DNA of 5,669 nt, from contig JALSJL010000059.1 of assembly GCA_026989405.1 (NCBI GenBank), positions 1 to 5,669 of the forward strand, given 5' to 3'. Below are positions 1 through 5,669 of the stretch, piece by piece. A program made the position numbers and the translations under genes. How positions within the stretch are numbered: the stretch's first letter is position 1; every line of letters begins with the position of its first letter. The stretch comes from Marinosulfonomonas sp. (GTDB lineage: Bacteria > Pseudomonadota > Alphaproteobacteria > Rhodobacterales > Rhodobacteraceae). The notes below the pieces were generated by a model, which saw only the letters and a list, made by a program, of their open reading frames with translations, had not been told where the DNA came from and searched no databases.

Positions 1-534
1 AGCCTGTCGGACAACGTGGGCGAGACGACCCGCCAGCGGTTTCCGTGGCTCGCGGTCAATCTTGCGACCGCCATTCTGGCGTCGGCGGTCATTGCCCAGT
101 TCGAAGACACCATTGCCCGGATCGTGGCGCTGGCGGTTCTGATGCCGATCGTGGCGTCCATGGGCGGCAATGCCGGCACCCAGGCTCTGACGGTTGCCGT
201 GCGCGCGCTGGCCACGCGCGACCTGACCGGCTCCAACGTCTGGCGGGTGATCCGGCGCGAGGTGCTTGTGGGGCTGGCCAACGGGCTGGCCTTTGCCGTG
301 ATCATGGGGGCGATCAGCGCCTACTGGTTTGGCGATCCGATGATCGGCGTGGTGATCGCGCTTGCGATGGTCATCAACCTGGTCGTCGCCGGGTTGGCCG
401 GGATCGTCGTGCCGGTTGTGCTCGACAGGCTCGGGGTGGACCCGGCACTGGCCTCGGGGGCCTTTGTCACCACGGTGACCGATGTCGTCGGGTTCTTTGC
501 CTTTCTCGGGCTTGCCGCGGTCCTGCTGCTGTGA
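1..534 (+). CDS. mgtE: Magnesium transporter MgtE, C-terminal membrane domain (5' end outside window)
   Basis: MgtE proteins are homodimeric inner-membrane channels for Mg2+ (some also pass Co2+). They normally have a cytoplasmic N domain and paired CBS domains that sense Mg2+, followed by a five-helix membrane domain. The reading frame is open from base 1, so the gene starts outside the window; the 177 residues seen correspond to the whole membrane domain. Hydrophobic segments lie at about residues 15-34, 38-62, 88-110, 113-141 and 150-177 of the fragment. The family hallmark MP-x5-GGN-x-G-x-Q is at residues 48-61, and the last helix carries VTDVVGFF with Asp161, matching the conserved pore aspartate that binds Mg2+ in MgtE. 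The TGA stop overlaps the GTG start of the next gene, so the two are probably co-transcribed. The regulatory domains cannot be judged because they are not in the window. Confidence 0.95.
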   Translation, partial: SLSDNVGETTRQRFPWLAVNLATAILASAVIAQFEDTIARIVALAVLMPIVASMGGNAGTQALTVAVRALATRDLTGSNVWRVIRREVLVGLANGLAFAVIMGAISAYWFGDPMIGVVIALAMVINLVVAGLAGIVVPVVLDRLGVDPALASGAFVTTVTDVVGFFAFLGLAAVLLL

Positions 535-1103
535 GCGCGCCGGATCCTGCCGCCCGCAAGGCCGCCGCGCGCAAGGCGGCGGTGGAGCGGCGCGCCGCCG
601 TTCAGGACGTGGCCGCCTCGCGCCGGGCCTGCGCCCATCTTGTCGAGCATCTGCGCCCGTTGCGGGGCCGCGCGATGGCCGGCTACATGCCGATCCGCAC
701 CGAAATCGACCCGATCGAGGCCATGACGGAACTTGCCCGCCACGGCCCGGTCGGCGTGCCTGTCATCGCCGCGCCCCGCCGGCCGCTGGAATTTCACCGC
801 TGGGAGCCGGGCGTGGAAATGGTCGCGGGGCCATATGGCGCGCGCATTCCCAAAACGGCCGATCCGGTCGTTCCGCAGGTCGTCATCCTGCCGCTGCTTG
901 CGTTCGACGACCGCGGCTACCGGCTGGGCTATGGCGGCGGTTTCTATGACCGCACCCTGGCCCGGCTTCGGGCCGCGGGTCCGGTTCATGCGGTCGGCCT
1001 GGCCTTTGCCGGTCAGCGGATGGACGGTCTGCCGACAGAGCCGACCGATGAGCCGATGGATGCCCTTGTGACCGAACGGGGCGTCGTGCAGTTCGGGCCA
1101 TGA
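531..1103 (+). CDS. fau: 5-formyltetrahydrofolate cyclo-ligase (5,10-methenyltetrahydrofolate synthetase)
   Basis: This cytoplasmic enzyme converts 5-formyltetrahydrofolate to 5,10-methenyltetrahydrofolate using ATP, returning a dead-end folate to the one-carbon pool. The 190-residue product has the usual family length. It has the basic, Ala/Arg/Lys-rich N-terminal helix expected to contact ATP phosphates (residues 8-33), MPIRTEID at about 53-60, and the diagnostic C-terminal block: PQVVILPLLAFDDRGYRLG at 115-133 followed by YGGGFYDR at 134-141. The ending PTEPTDEPMDALVTE also fits the family. No ATG lies early enough to keep the N-terminal helix, so the start is taken as GTG at 531. It shares the four bases GTGA with the mgtE stop, and no clear Shine-Dalgarno sequence precedes it, which suggests translation coupled to mgtE. 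The function call is firm; the exact start is less so. Confidence 0.93.
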   Translation: MSAPDPAARKAAARKAAVERRAAVQDVAASRRACAHLVEHLRPLRGRAMAGYMPIRTEIDPIEAMTELARHGPVGVPVIAAPRRPLEFHRWEPGVEMVAGPYGARIPKTADPVVPQVVILPLLAFDDRGYRLGYGGGFYDRTLARLRAAGPVHAVGLAFAGQRMDGLPTEPTDEPMDALVTERGVVQFGP

Positions 1104-1152
1104 GCGGTGCGTTTCACTTGCCATGCCCGGCCGCGCAGATTAGGCCGGGGCC

Positions 1153-1965
1153 ATGAAAATTCTGTTTCTCGGAGACGTGGTCGGCCGCAGCGGCCGGCGC
1201 GCAATATCTGAAGGCCTGGCCGGGCTGCGTGCCCGGCTGCGGCTGGATTTCATCGTCGTGAATGGCGAAAATGCCACCGCCGGCGCGGGGTTGTCGGCGG
1301 CGCATGCGAAACTGCTGCTCGAGGCGGGGGCCGATTGCATCACGCTGGGCGATCACGCTTTCGACCAGCGCGACATGATGCAGTTCATCGAGGCCGAACC
1401 CAGGATACTGCGGCCGCTGAACTATGCAAAAGCGGCGCCGGGCAAGGGGGCGCGGGTTTTCGATGTGCCGGGCGGGCGCAAGATCCTTGTGGCGCAGGCG
1501 CTTGGCCAGGTCTTCATGAAGCGGCCCTTCGATGACCCGTTCTCGGCGCTGGACAACGTCTTGCGCGCCCACCCGCTTGGCGGCATGGTCAATGCGTCGC
1601 TTGTCGATGTGCACTGCGAGGCCACCTCGGAAAAGATGGCCCTGGGCCATTTTTGCGCCGGGCGCGCGTCGGTTGTCGTGGGCACCCATACCCATGTGCC
1701 GACGGCGGATGCGATGATCCTGTCCGGCGGCACGGCCTACCAGACCGATGCCGGCATGTGCGGCGACTACAATTCCGTCATCGGCATGGAAAAGGAAGAA
1801 CCGCTGCGCCGATTTGTAACCGGCATGGGCAAGGGGCGGTTCACGCCCGCAAATGGCGCAGCGACCCTGTCGGGGCTTTATGTCGAAACAGATGACCGCA
1901 CCGGCAAGGCGATGCGGGTCGACATGCTGCGCCAGGGCGGTTTGCTGCGCGAAAGCCTGCCGTAG
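1153..1965 (+). CDS. YmdB-like metallophosphoesterase (TIGR00282 family)
   Basis: This 270-residue protein has the length and motif order of the YmdB/TIGR00282 calcineurin-like phosphoesterases, which hydrolyse 2',3'-cyclic nucleotides in vitro and affect biofilm formation and sporulation in Bacillus. The role in alphaproteobacteria is not settled. Metal-site motifs visible are GD at 7-8 (Asp8), NGEN at 37-40 (Glu39, Asn40), GDH at 66-68 (His68), DVHCEATSEK with His154, and GTHTHVPTAD with His179 and His181. Position 67 is Asp, where the Bacillus protein as I recall it has Asn. No signal peptide or membrane segment is visible, so it should be cytoplasmic. The ATG at 1153 begins the conserved MKILFLGD strand directly, which fixes the start; a G-rich stretch just upstream (about 1143-1150) can serve as ribosome binding site. 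It follows the cyclo-ligase gene by 49 bases on the same strand and may share its transcript. Confidence 0.93.
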   Translation: MKILFLGDVVGRSGRRAISEGLAGLRARLRLDFIVVNGENATAGAGLSAAHAKLLLEAGADCITLGDHAFDQRDMMQFIEAEPRILRPLNYAKAAPGKGARVFDVPGGRKILVAQALGQVFMKRPFDDPFSALDNVLRAHPLGGMVNASLVDVHCEATSEKMALGHFCAGRASVVVGTHTHVPTADAMILSGGTAYQTDAGMCGDYNSVIGMEKEEPLRRFVTGMGKGRFTPANGAATLSGLYVETDDRTGKAMRVDMLRQGGLLRESLP

Positions 1966-1983
1966 GCGCGCCGCTGGCGTTGG

Positions 1984-3384
1984 TCAGTCAATGCGGTAGG
2001 GCAACACGCGCCGCTCGTTTGCGTCGATGCTCAGCGTTCGCCCCAATGGCGGAACCGAGCGCTGGTGACACCCGCGGCGCTCGCAGATCCGGCAGGATAT
2101 CCCGATCGGCTCGAAGGCCTGCGGGTTGGACAGGTCCAGGTCGTCGGCGTAGACCAGCCGCTGCGCATGGGCGATATCGCAGCCCAGTCCGATCGCATAG
2201 CGCCGAACCGGGGCCTTGAACGAGCCACCCGGCTTGGACACGTCGCGCGCCAGGCAGAAATAGCGCTCTCCGTCCGGGGTTTCGGCCAGCTGGCGCAGGA
2301 ATCGGCCGGGCGTCTCGAAGGCCTGATGGACATTCCAGAGCGGGCAGGCGCCGCCGAAACGGGCAAATTGCAGCCGGGTGGCCGAATGGCGCTTGGTGAT
2401 GGTGCCGGCCTGATCGACGCGCACGAAAAAGAACGGAATGCCCTTGGCGCCGGGGCGTTGCAGCGTCGAAAGGCGGTGTGCGACCTGTTCGACCGATGCG
2501 CCAAAGATGTCGGCCAGGCGCTCAAGGTCATGGCGCGTTGCTTCGGCCGCTTCCTGAAAGGCGCCATAGGGCATCAGCGCGGCGCCGGCGAAATAGTTCG
2601 CCAGACCGATCTTGGCGATGGCGCGCGCCTCTCCGGTCTGAAACCGGGCCAGGTCAAGCGTGGCTTCCAGAAGGTCGTTCCGGGTGATCAGGGCCAGTTG
2701 GTGCAACAGTTGAAACCGCCGCGTCGGCCCGGACGCGCCGGCCGAAATCTGAAGCGACTTCCGGTCGTCGTGAAACCGGCGCAGAATGGGCGTTTCGGGG
2801 TGCGTTACGGTGACGCCATGGCGTTCCAGCGCCTCTGTGGCGGCCTGCTCGGCGTCGCGGCGCCGGCCGTGGGGGGCCGCGAAATGCTCGGCCGCGCGGT
2901 CGATTGCGTCAAAGTAGTTGTCGCAATAGTGAAAGAAATCGCGCACCTCTTCCCAGGGGCTTGGCTTGAGCGCGCTGTCTTCTCGCCCCAGCGCCTCGTC
3001 CAGCGAGGCCAGGCGTTCATGGGTCTGGCGGTAGGCCCGGTGCAGCTCCAGAAAGGCCCGCGCAAGCGACGAGGCGTTTGAGGCGACCAGCCGCAGATCG
3101 GCAAGCGACGGCGCGGCGTCGCCAAAGACCGGATCGGCCAGCGCTTCGCGCATGTCGATCACCATGCGTTCGCTGTCGGCGGTGGACAGTTCGGTGACGT
3201 CGAAACCGAATTCGTGGGCAAGCGCAAGAACCACGCCGGTTGAAACCGGCCGGTTGTTGTTTTCCATCTGGTTCAGATAGGGCAGCGAAACGCCCAGCTT
3301 TTGCGAGAACGCCTTTTGCGTCAGCCCAAGGCGCTTGCGCATTTCGCGCAGTTTGCCGCCGGCATAGAGTTTCTGAACTGCCAT
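1984..3384 (-). CDS. pccR: PccR-type short-chain fatty acyl-CoA regulator (ScfR family, XRE HTH plus degenerate M78 domain)
   Basis: A transcription factor of the ScfR/RamB/PrpR group, which sense short-chain acyl-CoAs. In Rhodobacter sphaeroides PccR controls pccB, and pccB is found here one gene away. From the chosen ATG (3384) the product has 466 residues. An XRE-type helix-turn-helix lies at about 12-65 (GLTQKAFSQKLGVSLPYLNQMEN). An IrrE/M78-like region spans about 185-300; its metal motif reads HQLAL at 228-232 in place of HExxH, followed by ANYFAGAALMP at 262-272, so it is probably a ligand-binding fold and not an active protease. The C-terminal third contains GGACPLWNVH (344-353) and a Cys cluster, C431-x2-C434-x4-C439-H440, typical of this family. 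The frame stays open upstream to an ATG at 3450, but those 22 extra residues are Arg-rich, precede the normal HTH start and would run over the operator-like boxes. A GGAAGA lies 8 bases before the ATG at 3384. Assignment as PccR rests on domain order and neighbourhood. Confidence 0.9.
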   Translation of the reverse strand: MAVQKLYAGGKLREMRKRLGLTQKAFSQKLGVSLPYLNQMENNNRPVSTGVVLALAHEFGFDVTELSTADSERMVIDMREALADPVFGDAAPSLADLRLVASNASSLARAFLELHRAYRQTHERLASLDEALGREDSALKPSPWEEVRDFFHYCDNYFDAIDRAAEHFAAPHGRRRDAEQAATEALERHGVTVTHPETPILRRFHDDRKSLQISAGASGPTRRFQLLHQLALITRNDLLEATLDLARFQTGEARAIAKIGLANYFAGAALMPYGAFQEAAEATRHDLERLADIFGASVEQVAHRLSTLQRPGAKGIPFFFVRVDQAGTITKRHSATRLQFARFGGACPLWNVHQAFETPGRFLRQLAETPDGERYFCLARDVSKPGGSFKAPVRRYAIGLGCDIAHAQRLVYADDLDLSNPQAFEPIGISCRICERRGCHQRSVPPLGRTLSIDANERRVLPYRID

Positions 3385-3392
3385 GGTCGCAA

Positions 3393-3398
3393 TCTTCC
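3393..3398 (-). promoter_or_regulatory. Ribosome binding site of the pccR-like gene
   Basis: Read on the minus strand this is GGAAGA, 8 bases before the ATG at 3384. It supports that start over the in-frame ATG at 3450, where the regulator's family-typical N-terminus would gain 22 unexpected residues. Confidence 0.6.
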
Positions 3399-3413
3399 GG
3401 TGCCGTATCCGTC

Positions 3414-3451
3414 TTTGCAGGTTTGCTATTCGGGTTGATAGCCTTTGCAAA
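3414..3451. promoter_or_regulatory. Probable PccR operator upstream of pccR (autoregulation)
   Basis: Three TTTGC boxes occur here: TTTGCAGG at 3414-3421, TTTGCTAT at 3422-3429, and a perfect palindromic TTTGCAAA at 3444-3451. TTTGCAAA is the half-site known for PccR of R. sphaeroides (TTTGCAAA-X4-TTTGCAAA ahead of pccB) and resembles RamB-type sites of actinobacteria. The element sits 29-67 bases before the regulator's ATG and just after the MFS stop codon. The first 27 bases match the element at 4759-4787 at 23 positions with a 2-base gap. On the minus strand TATCAA (3435-3440) could be a -10 box, with TTGCCT (3459-3464) as a weak -35 at 18 bases. If so, the tandem boxes cover the transcription start, as a repressor site would. 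Binding and promoter are inferred. Confidence 0.7.
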
Positions 3452-3456
3452 GCCGG

Positions 3457-4722
3457 TCAGGCAATCCTTATTGCCTTTTCGCGCCAGATCACCAGCAGGA
3501 TGGATGCAAGCGACAGTATGGACACGACCAGCATGAGCACAAGCAACGGCAGCGCGCCGCTGCCCTCGCCCAGCAGGCTGCCGGCATAGGCTGACAGCGC
3601 CGCGCCGCCGCCCACCATGATCGCGCCCCCCAGGCCGCTGGCCGTCCCGGCCAGGTGCGGACGCACCGAAAGCATGCCGGCATTGGCATTGGGCAGCACC
3701 AGGCCATTGCCGATGCCCATGATGATCATGAAGCCGAAAAACGACAGGGCGCTGCCGTGGCCAAGCCAGAAGACCACCAGCGAAACGGCCACGCCAGAAA
3801 GCGTCACCATCGAGCCGGTCAGCACCATGCGATTGATCCCGAACATGGTCGAATAGCGCCCGGACAGGAAATTGCCGAACATGTAGCCCAGCCCCGGCGC
3901 TCCGAACAGGATGCCAAGGCGGGTGGGCGACAGCCCGAACACCTGGGTGCCGACATAGGGAGCACCGCCCAGGTAGGCAAAGAACGTGCCCGAGGCAAAG
4001 GCCGCGGCCAGGCTGTAGCCCCAGAATCGCGGTGACAGCAAAAGCTCGGGATACTGGCGAAACTGCTGTGCGAAACTGGCCGAGCGTTGCCGGTTGGTTT
4101 CGCCCACATCGGCCCAGATCAGCCAGAATGTCAGGAGGCCGAGGCCGAGAAACACCAGAAAGCTAGCTTTCCAGCCGAAAATTTCGTCAAGGATGCCGCC
4201 AAGGGCCGGGGTGATCATCGGAATGACGGCCATGCCCATGGTGATGTAGCCGATCATCGAGGCGGCCTGTTCCTGTTCGGAAATATCGCGCGCAATGGCG
4301 CGGGTCAGGACCATCGCGACGCTTACAGTGGCCTGCATCATGCGGAAAAACAGGAAAACCCCGGCATTTGGCGCCAGCAGGCAGCCAAGGGTTGCCACGA
4401 TGAAAATGGCGATGCCCCAAAGCAGGACCGGCCGCCTGCCGAAGCGGTCCGACAGTGGTCCGATGATGATCTGCAGAACCCCGACAGTGCCCAGGTAAAG
4501 CGCGACCGAAAGCTGCATGACGCGGTATTCGGTGCCGAAATAGGCCGCCATGTTCGGCAGCGACGGCAGGAACATGTTCATCACCATCGCCGACATGCCG
4601 GTAATCAGCACCAGCGTGCCGATATGGGGCGGTGTGCCTCGGTCCAGGAAAATCGTTTCATTTGCAACGGCCATGTTTCGCCCATACGCCCGGCGCGCCG
4701 GCTTGTCCAGCATCTGTGCCAT
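3457..4722 (-). CDS. MFS exporter, Bcr/CflA drug-resistance type
   Basis: An inner-membrane proton-coupled exporter of the major facilitator superfamily with about 12 hydrophobic segments across 421 residues, the usual length. The first segment is at about 33-55. MFS motif A is intact in the loop after helix 2 (GPLSDRFGRRPV, 88-99). RAIARD (141-146) and TPALGGIL (171-178) resemble the Bcr/CflA group, whose known members export bicyclomycin, chloramphenicol or sulfonamides. The substrate here cannot be read from the sequence. Two starts are plausible: ATG 4722, used here, and ATG 4674 (MAVANETIFL), which would give 405 residues and still keep every helix; neither has a strong Shine-Dalgarno. 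The gene is divergent from pccB across 158 bases that hold TTTGCAAA-type boxes and lies 72 bases upstream of the pccR-like gene on the same strand, so read-through into the regulator is likely. The context suggests export linked to short-chain acyl-CoA stress, which is inference. Confidence 0.88.
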   Translation of the reverse strand: MAQMLDKPARRAYGRNMAVANETIFLDRGTPPHIGTLVLITGMSAMVMNMFLPSLPNMAAYFGTEYRVMQLSVALYLGTVGVLQIIIGPLSDRFGRRPVLLWGIAIFIVATLGCLLAPNAGVFLFFRMMQATVSVAMVLTRAIARDISEQEQAASMIGYITMGMAVIPMITPALGGILDEIFGWKASFLVFLGLGLLTFWLIWADVGETNRQRSASFAQQFRQYPELLLSPRFWGYSLAAAFASGTFFAYLGGAPYVGTQVFGLSPTRLGILFGAPGLGYMFGNFLSGRYSTMFGINRMVLTGSMVTLSGVAVSLVVFWLGHGSALSFFGFMIIMGIGNGLVLPNANAGMLSVRPHLAGTASGLGGAIMVGGGAALSAYAGSLLGEGSGALPLLVLMLVVSILSLASILLVIWREKAIRIA

Positions 4723-4758
4723 CGGCAGCCCGCCCGGGGCGCGACCGCCGGAGAGTCA

Positions 4759-4806
4759 TTTGCAGATTTGCAATATTCAGCTTCATACTCTGCACTGATT
4801 TGCAAA
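4759..4806. promoter_or_regulatory. Probable PccR operator between the MFS gene and pccB
   Basis: This AT-rich island in the divergent intergenic region holds TTTGCAGA (4759-4766) joined to TTTGCAAT (4767-4774), a weak TCTGCACT (4789-4796), and TTTGCAAA (4799-4806) inside a 12-base perfect palindrome, GATTTGCAAATC (4797-4808). GATTTGCAA occurs twice, 32 bases apart, about three helical turns. The boxes lie 74 bases or more before the pccB ATG and 36 bases or more before the MFS ATG, so one regulator could control both genes. The motif agrees with the known PccR half-site, but the tandem boxes repeat every 8 bases, not the 12 of the R. sphaeroides motif as I recall it. No -35/-10 pair for pccB could be called confidently. 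TATGAA at 4782-4787 on the minus strand is a possible -10 for the MFS gene. Confidence 0.75.
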
Positions 4807-4867
4807 TCTTCCGATTTCTTCTTTCGAAACCGGCGCCATCCCGCTAGCGTGTCGCCAGTTCACCACC

Positions 4868-4871
4868 GGAG
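4868..4871 (+). promoter_or_regulatory. Ribosome binding site of pccB
   Basis: GGAG lies 9 bases before the ATG at 4881. This favours that codon over the second in-frame ATG at 4893, which has no comparable purine stretch at the right distance. Confidence 0.65.
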
Positions 4872-4880
4872 CAGCAGCCC

Positions 4881-5669
4881 ATGACCGACATAATGCAGGA
4901 ACTCGAAGCCCGGCGCGAACAGGCGCGCCTTGGCGGTGGCCCCAAGCGCATCGAGGCCCAGCACGCCAAGGGCAAGCTGACGGCGCGCGAGCGTGTCGAG
5001 TTGCTGCTGGATGACGACTCATTCGAAGAGTTCGACATGTTCGTCGCCCATCGCTGCACCGATTTCGGCATGGAAAAGAACCGCCCGGCCGGCGATGGCG
5101 TGGTGACCGGGTGGGGCACGATCAACGGCCGCCTGGTCTATGTCTTCAGCCAGGACTTCACGGTCTTTGGCGGCTCGCTTTCGGAAACCCATGCGCAGAA
5201 GATCTGCAAGATCATGGACATGGCGATGCAGAACGGCGCGCCGGTGATCGGCATCAATGACAGCGGCGGCGCGCGCATCCAGGAAGGGGTGGCCAGCCTT
5301 GCGGGCTATGCCGAGGTGTTTCAGCGCAACATCATGGCCTCGGGCGTCGTGCCCCAGATCAGCGTGATCATGGGGCCATGTGCGGGCGGTGCGGTCTACA
5401 GCCCGGCGATGACCGACTTCATCTTCATGGTGAAAGACACATCCTACATGTTCGTGACCGGCCCTGACGTCGTGAAAACCGTGACCAACGAAGTTGTCAC
5501 CGCCGAAGAACTGGGGGGGGCTGCGACCCACACCCGGAAATCCTCGGTTGCCGACGGCGCGTTCGAAAACGATGTCGAGGCCCTGACCGAGATCCGCCGG
5601 CTGGTGGATTTCCTGCCGCTGAACAACCGCTCCAGGGCGCCGGTCCGGCCCTTTTTCGACGATCCGGGC
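4881..5669 (+). CDS. pccB: Propionyl-CoA carboxylase, carboxyltransferase (beta) subunit, N-terminal half
   Basis: PccB moves the carboxyl group from carboxybiotin, carried on the alpha subunit PccA, to propionyl-CoA, giving methylmalonyl-CoA in the cytoplasm. It serves propionate use and, in many Rhodobacteraceae, the ethylmalonyl-CoA pathway of acetate assimilation. The frame is open to the window end; 263 of roughly 510 residues are present. Seen are the N-terminal KGKLTARERVELLLD (30-44), FGMEKNRPAGDGVVTGWG (62-79), VFSQDFTVFGGSLSETHAQKI (88-108), the acyl-CoA oxyanion-hole region SGGARIQEGVASL (128-140), the glycine-rich GPCAGGAVYSPAMTDF (165-180), and LGGAATHTRKSSVAD (211-225). These match propionyl-CoA more than acetyl-CoA carboxyltransferases, and the neighbouring PccR-type gene supports this. 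Methylcrotonyl-CoA or other acyl-CoA carboxylases are less likely. A run of eight G at 5513-5520 encodes Leu-Gly-Gly in frame. PccA is expected downstream but is not in the window. Confidence 0.93.
   Translation, partial: MTDIMQELEARREQARLGGGPKRIEAQHAKGKLTARERVELLLDDDSFEEFDMFVAHRCTDFGMEKNRPAGDGVVTGWGTINGRLVYVFSQDFTVFGGSLSETHAQKICKIMDMAMQNGAPVIGINDSGGARIQEGVASLAGYAEVFQRNIMASGVVPQISVIMGPCAGGAVYSPAMTDFIFMVKDTSYMFVTGPDVVKTVTNEVVTAEELGGAATHTRKSSVADGAFENDVEALTEIRRLVDFLPLNNRSRAPVRPFFDDPG

Noticed and set aside
321..1124. Minus-strand open frame of 267 codons opposite mgtE and the cyclo-ligase gene
   Set aside because: It spans two well-supported genes on the other strand and shows no protein-like motif.
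1104..1152. Possible 6S RNA or other small RNA next to the cyclo-ligase gene, as found in many proteobacteria
   Set aside because: The 49-base gap downstream is too short and there is no gap upstream because mgtE overlaps the start.
2065..3081. Long open frame on the plus strand (338 codons) opposite the regulator gene
   Set aside because: It is the antisense of a clearly recognisable protein; its translation is rich in Arg, Gly and Ala with no known motif, as expected for high-GC shadow frames.
3236..3255. Nested inverted repeats: CCGGTT-GA-AACCGG and the 12-base palindrome AACCGGCCGGTT
   Set aside because: They lie inside the coding sequence for the HTH domain of the regulator, where conserved residues and GC-rich codons explain them; no U-run follows.
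3425..3442. Inverted repeat GCTAT-N8-ATAGC ahead of pccR
   Set aside because: Five-base arms overlapping the tandem boxes; not kept in the matching element at 4759-4787, so probably chance.
4822..4829. TTTCGAAA palindrome between the operator boxes and pccB
   Set aside because: Its central bases are inverted relative to TTTGCAAA and it has no counterpart near pccR, so it is not counted as a box.
4087..4884. Plus-strand open frame of 265 codons opposite the MFS gene, running into the pccB start
   Set aside because: Shadow of the exporter gene: the translation is hydrophilic with no domain, and it crosses the divergent operator region.

Overview
The window is high-GC DNA from an alphaproteobacterium, most likely of the Rhodobacteraceae. 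The gene content, the codon use and the pairing of a PccR/ScfR-type regulator with pccB, as known in Rhodobacter sphaeroides, all point there. It reads as ordinary chromosome: no insertion sequence, phage gene, tRNA, rRNA or CRISPR array was seen.

Left part, plus strand (1-1965): the end of a magnesium transporter gene (mgtE, cut by the window edge), a 5-formyltetrahydrofolate cyclo-ligase gene whose GTG start overlaps the mgtE stop by 4 bases, and, 49 bases on, a YmdB/TIGR00282-type metallophosphoesterase gene. These look like one housekeeping transcription unit.

Right part (1984-5669): a propionyl-CoA assimilation locus. On the minus strand lie a PccR-type short-chain fatty acyl-CoA regulator (1984-3384) and, upstream of it, a Bcr/CflA-type MFS exporter (3457-4722). 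Facing away from the exporter on the plus strand is pccB, the carboxyltransferase subunit of propionyl-CoA carboxylase (from 4881, cut by the window end). The phosphoesterase and regulator genes converge with only 18 bases between them.

The most interesting signal is regulatory. Both intergenic regions of the right part (about 3414-3451 and 4759-4806) carry TTTGCAAA-type boxes, the motif known for PccR. They also share a longer element: 23 of 27 aligned positions are identical with one 2-base gap. It sits in the same orientation ahead of both minus-strand genes. This suggests that PccR controls itself, pccB and also the MFS exporter, which would make the exporter part of the short-chain acyl-CoA response. 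The regulator-pccB pairing is already known; the exporter link and the 8-base spacing of the boxes are the parts worth checking.
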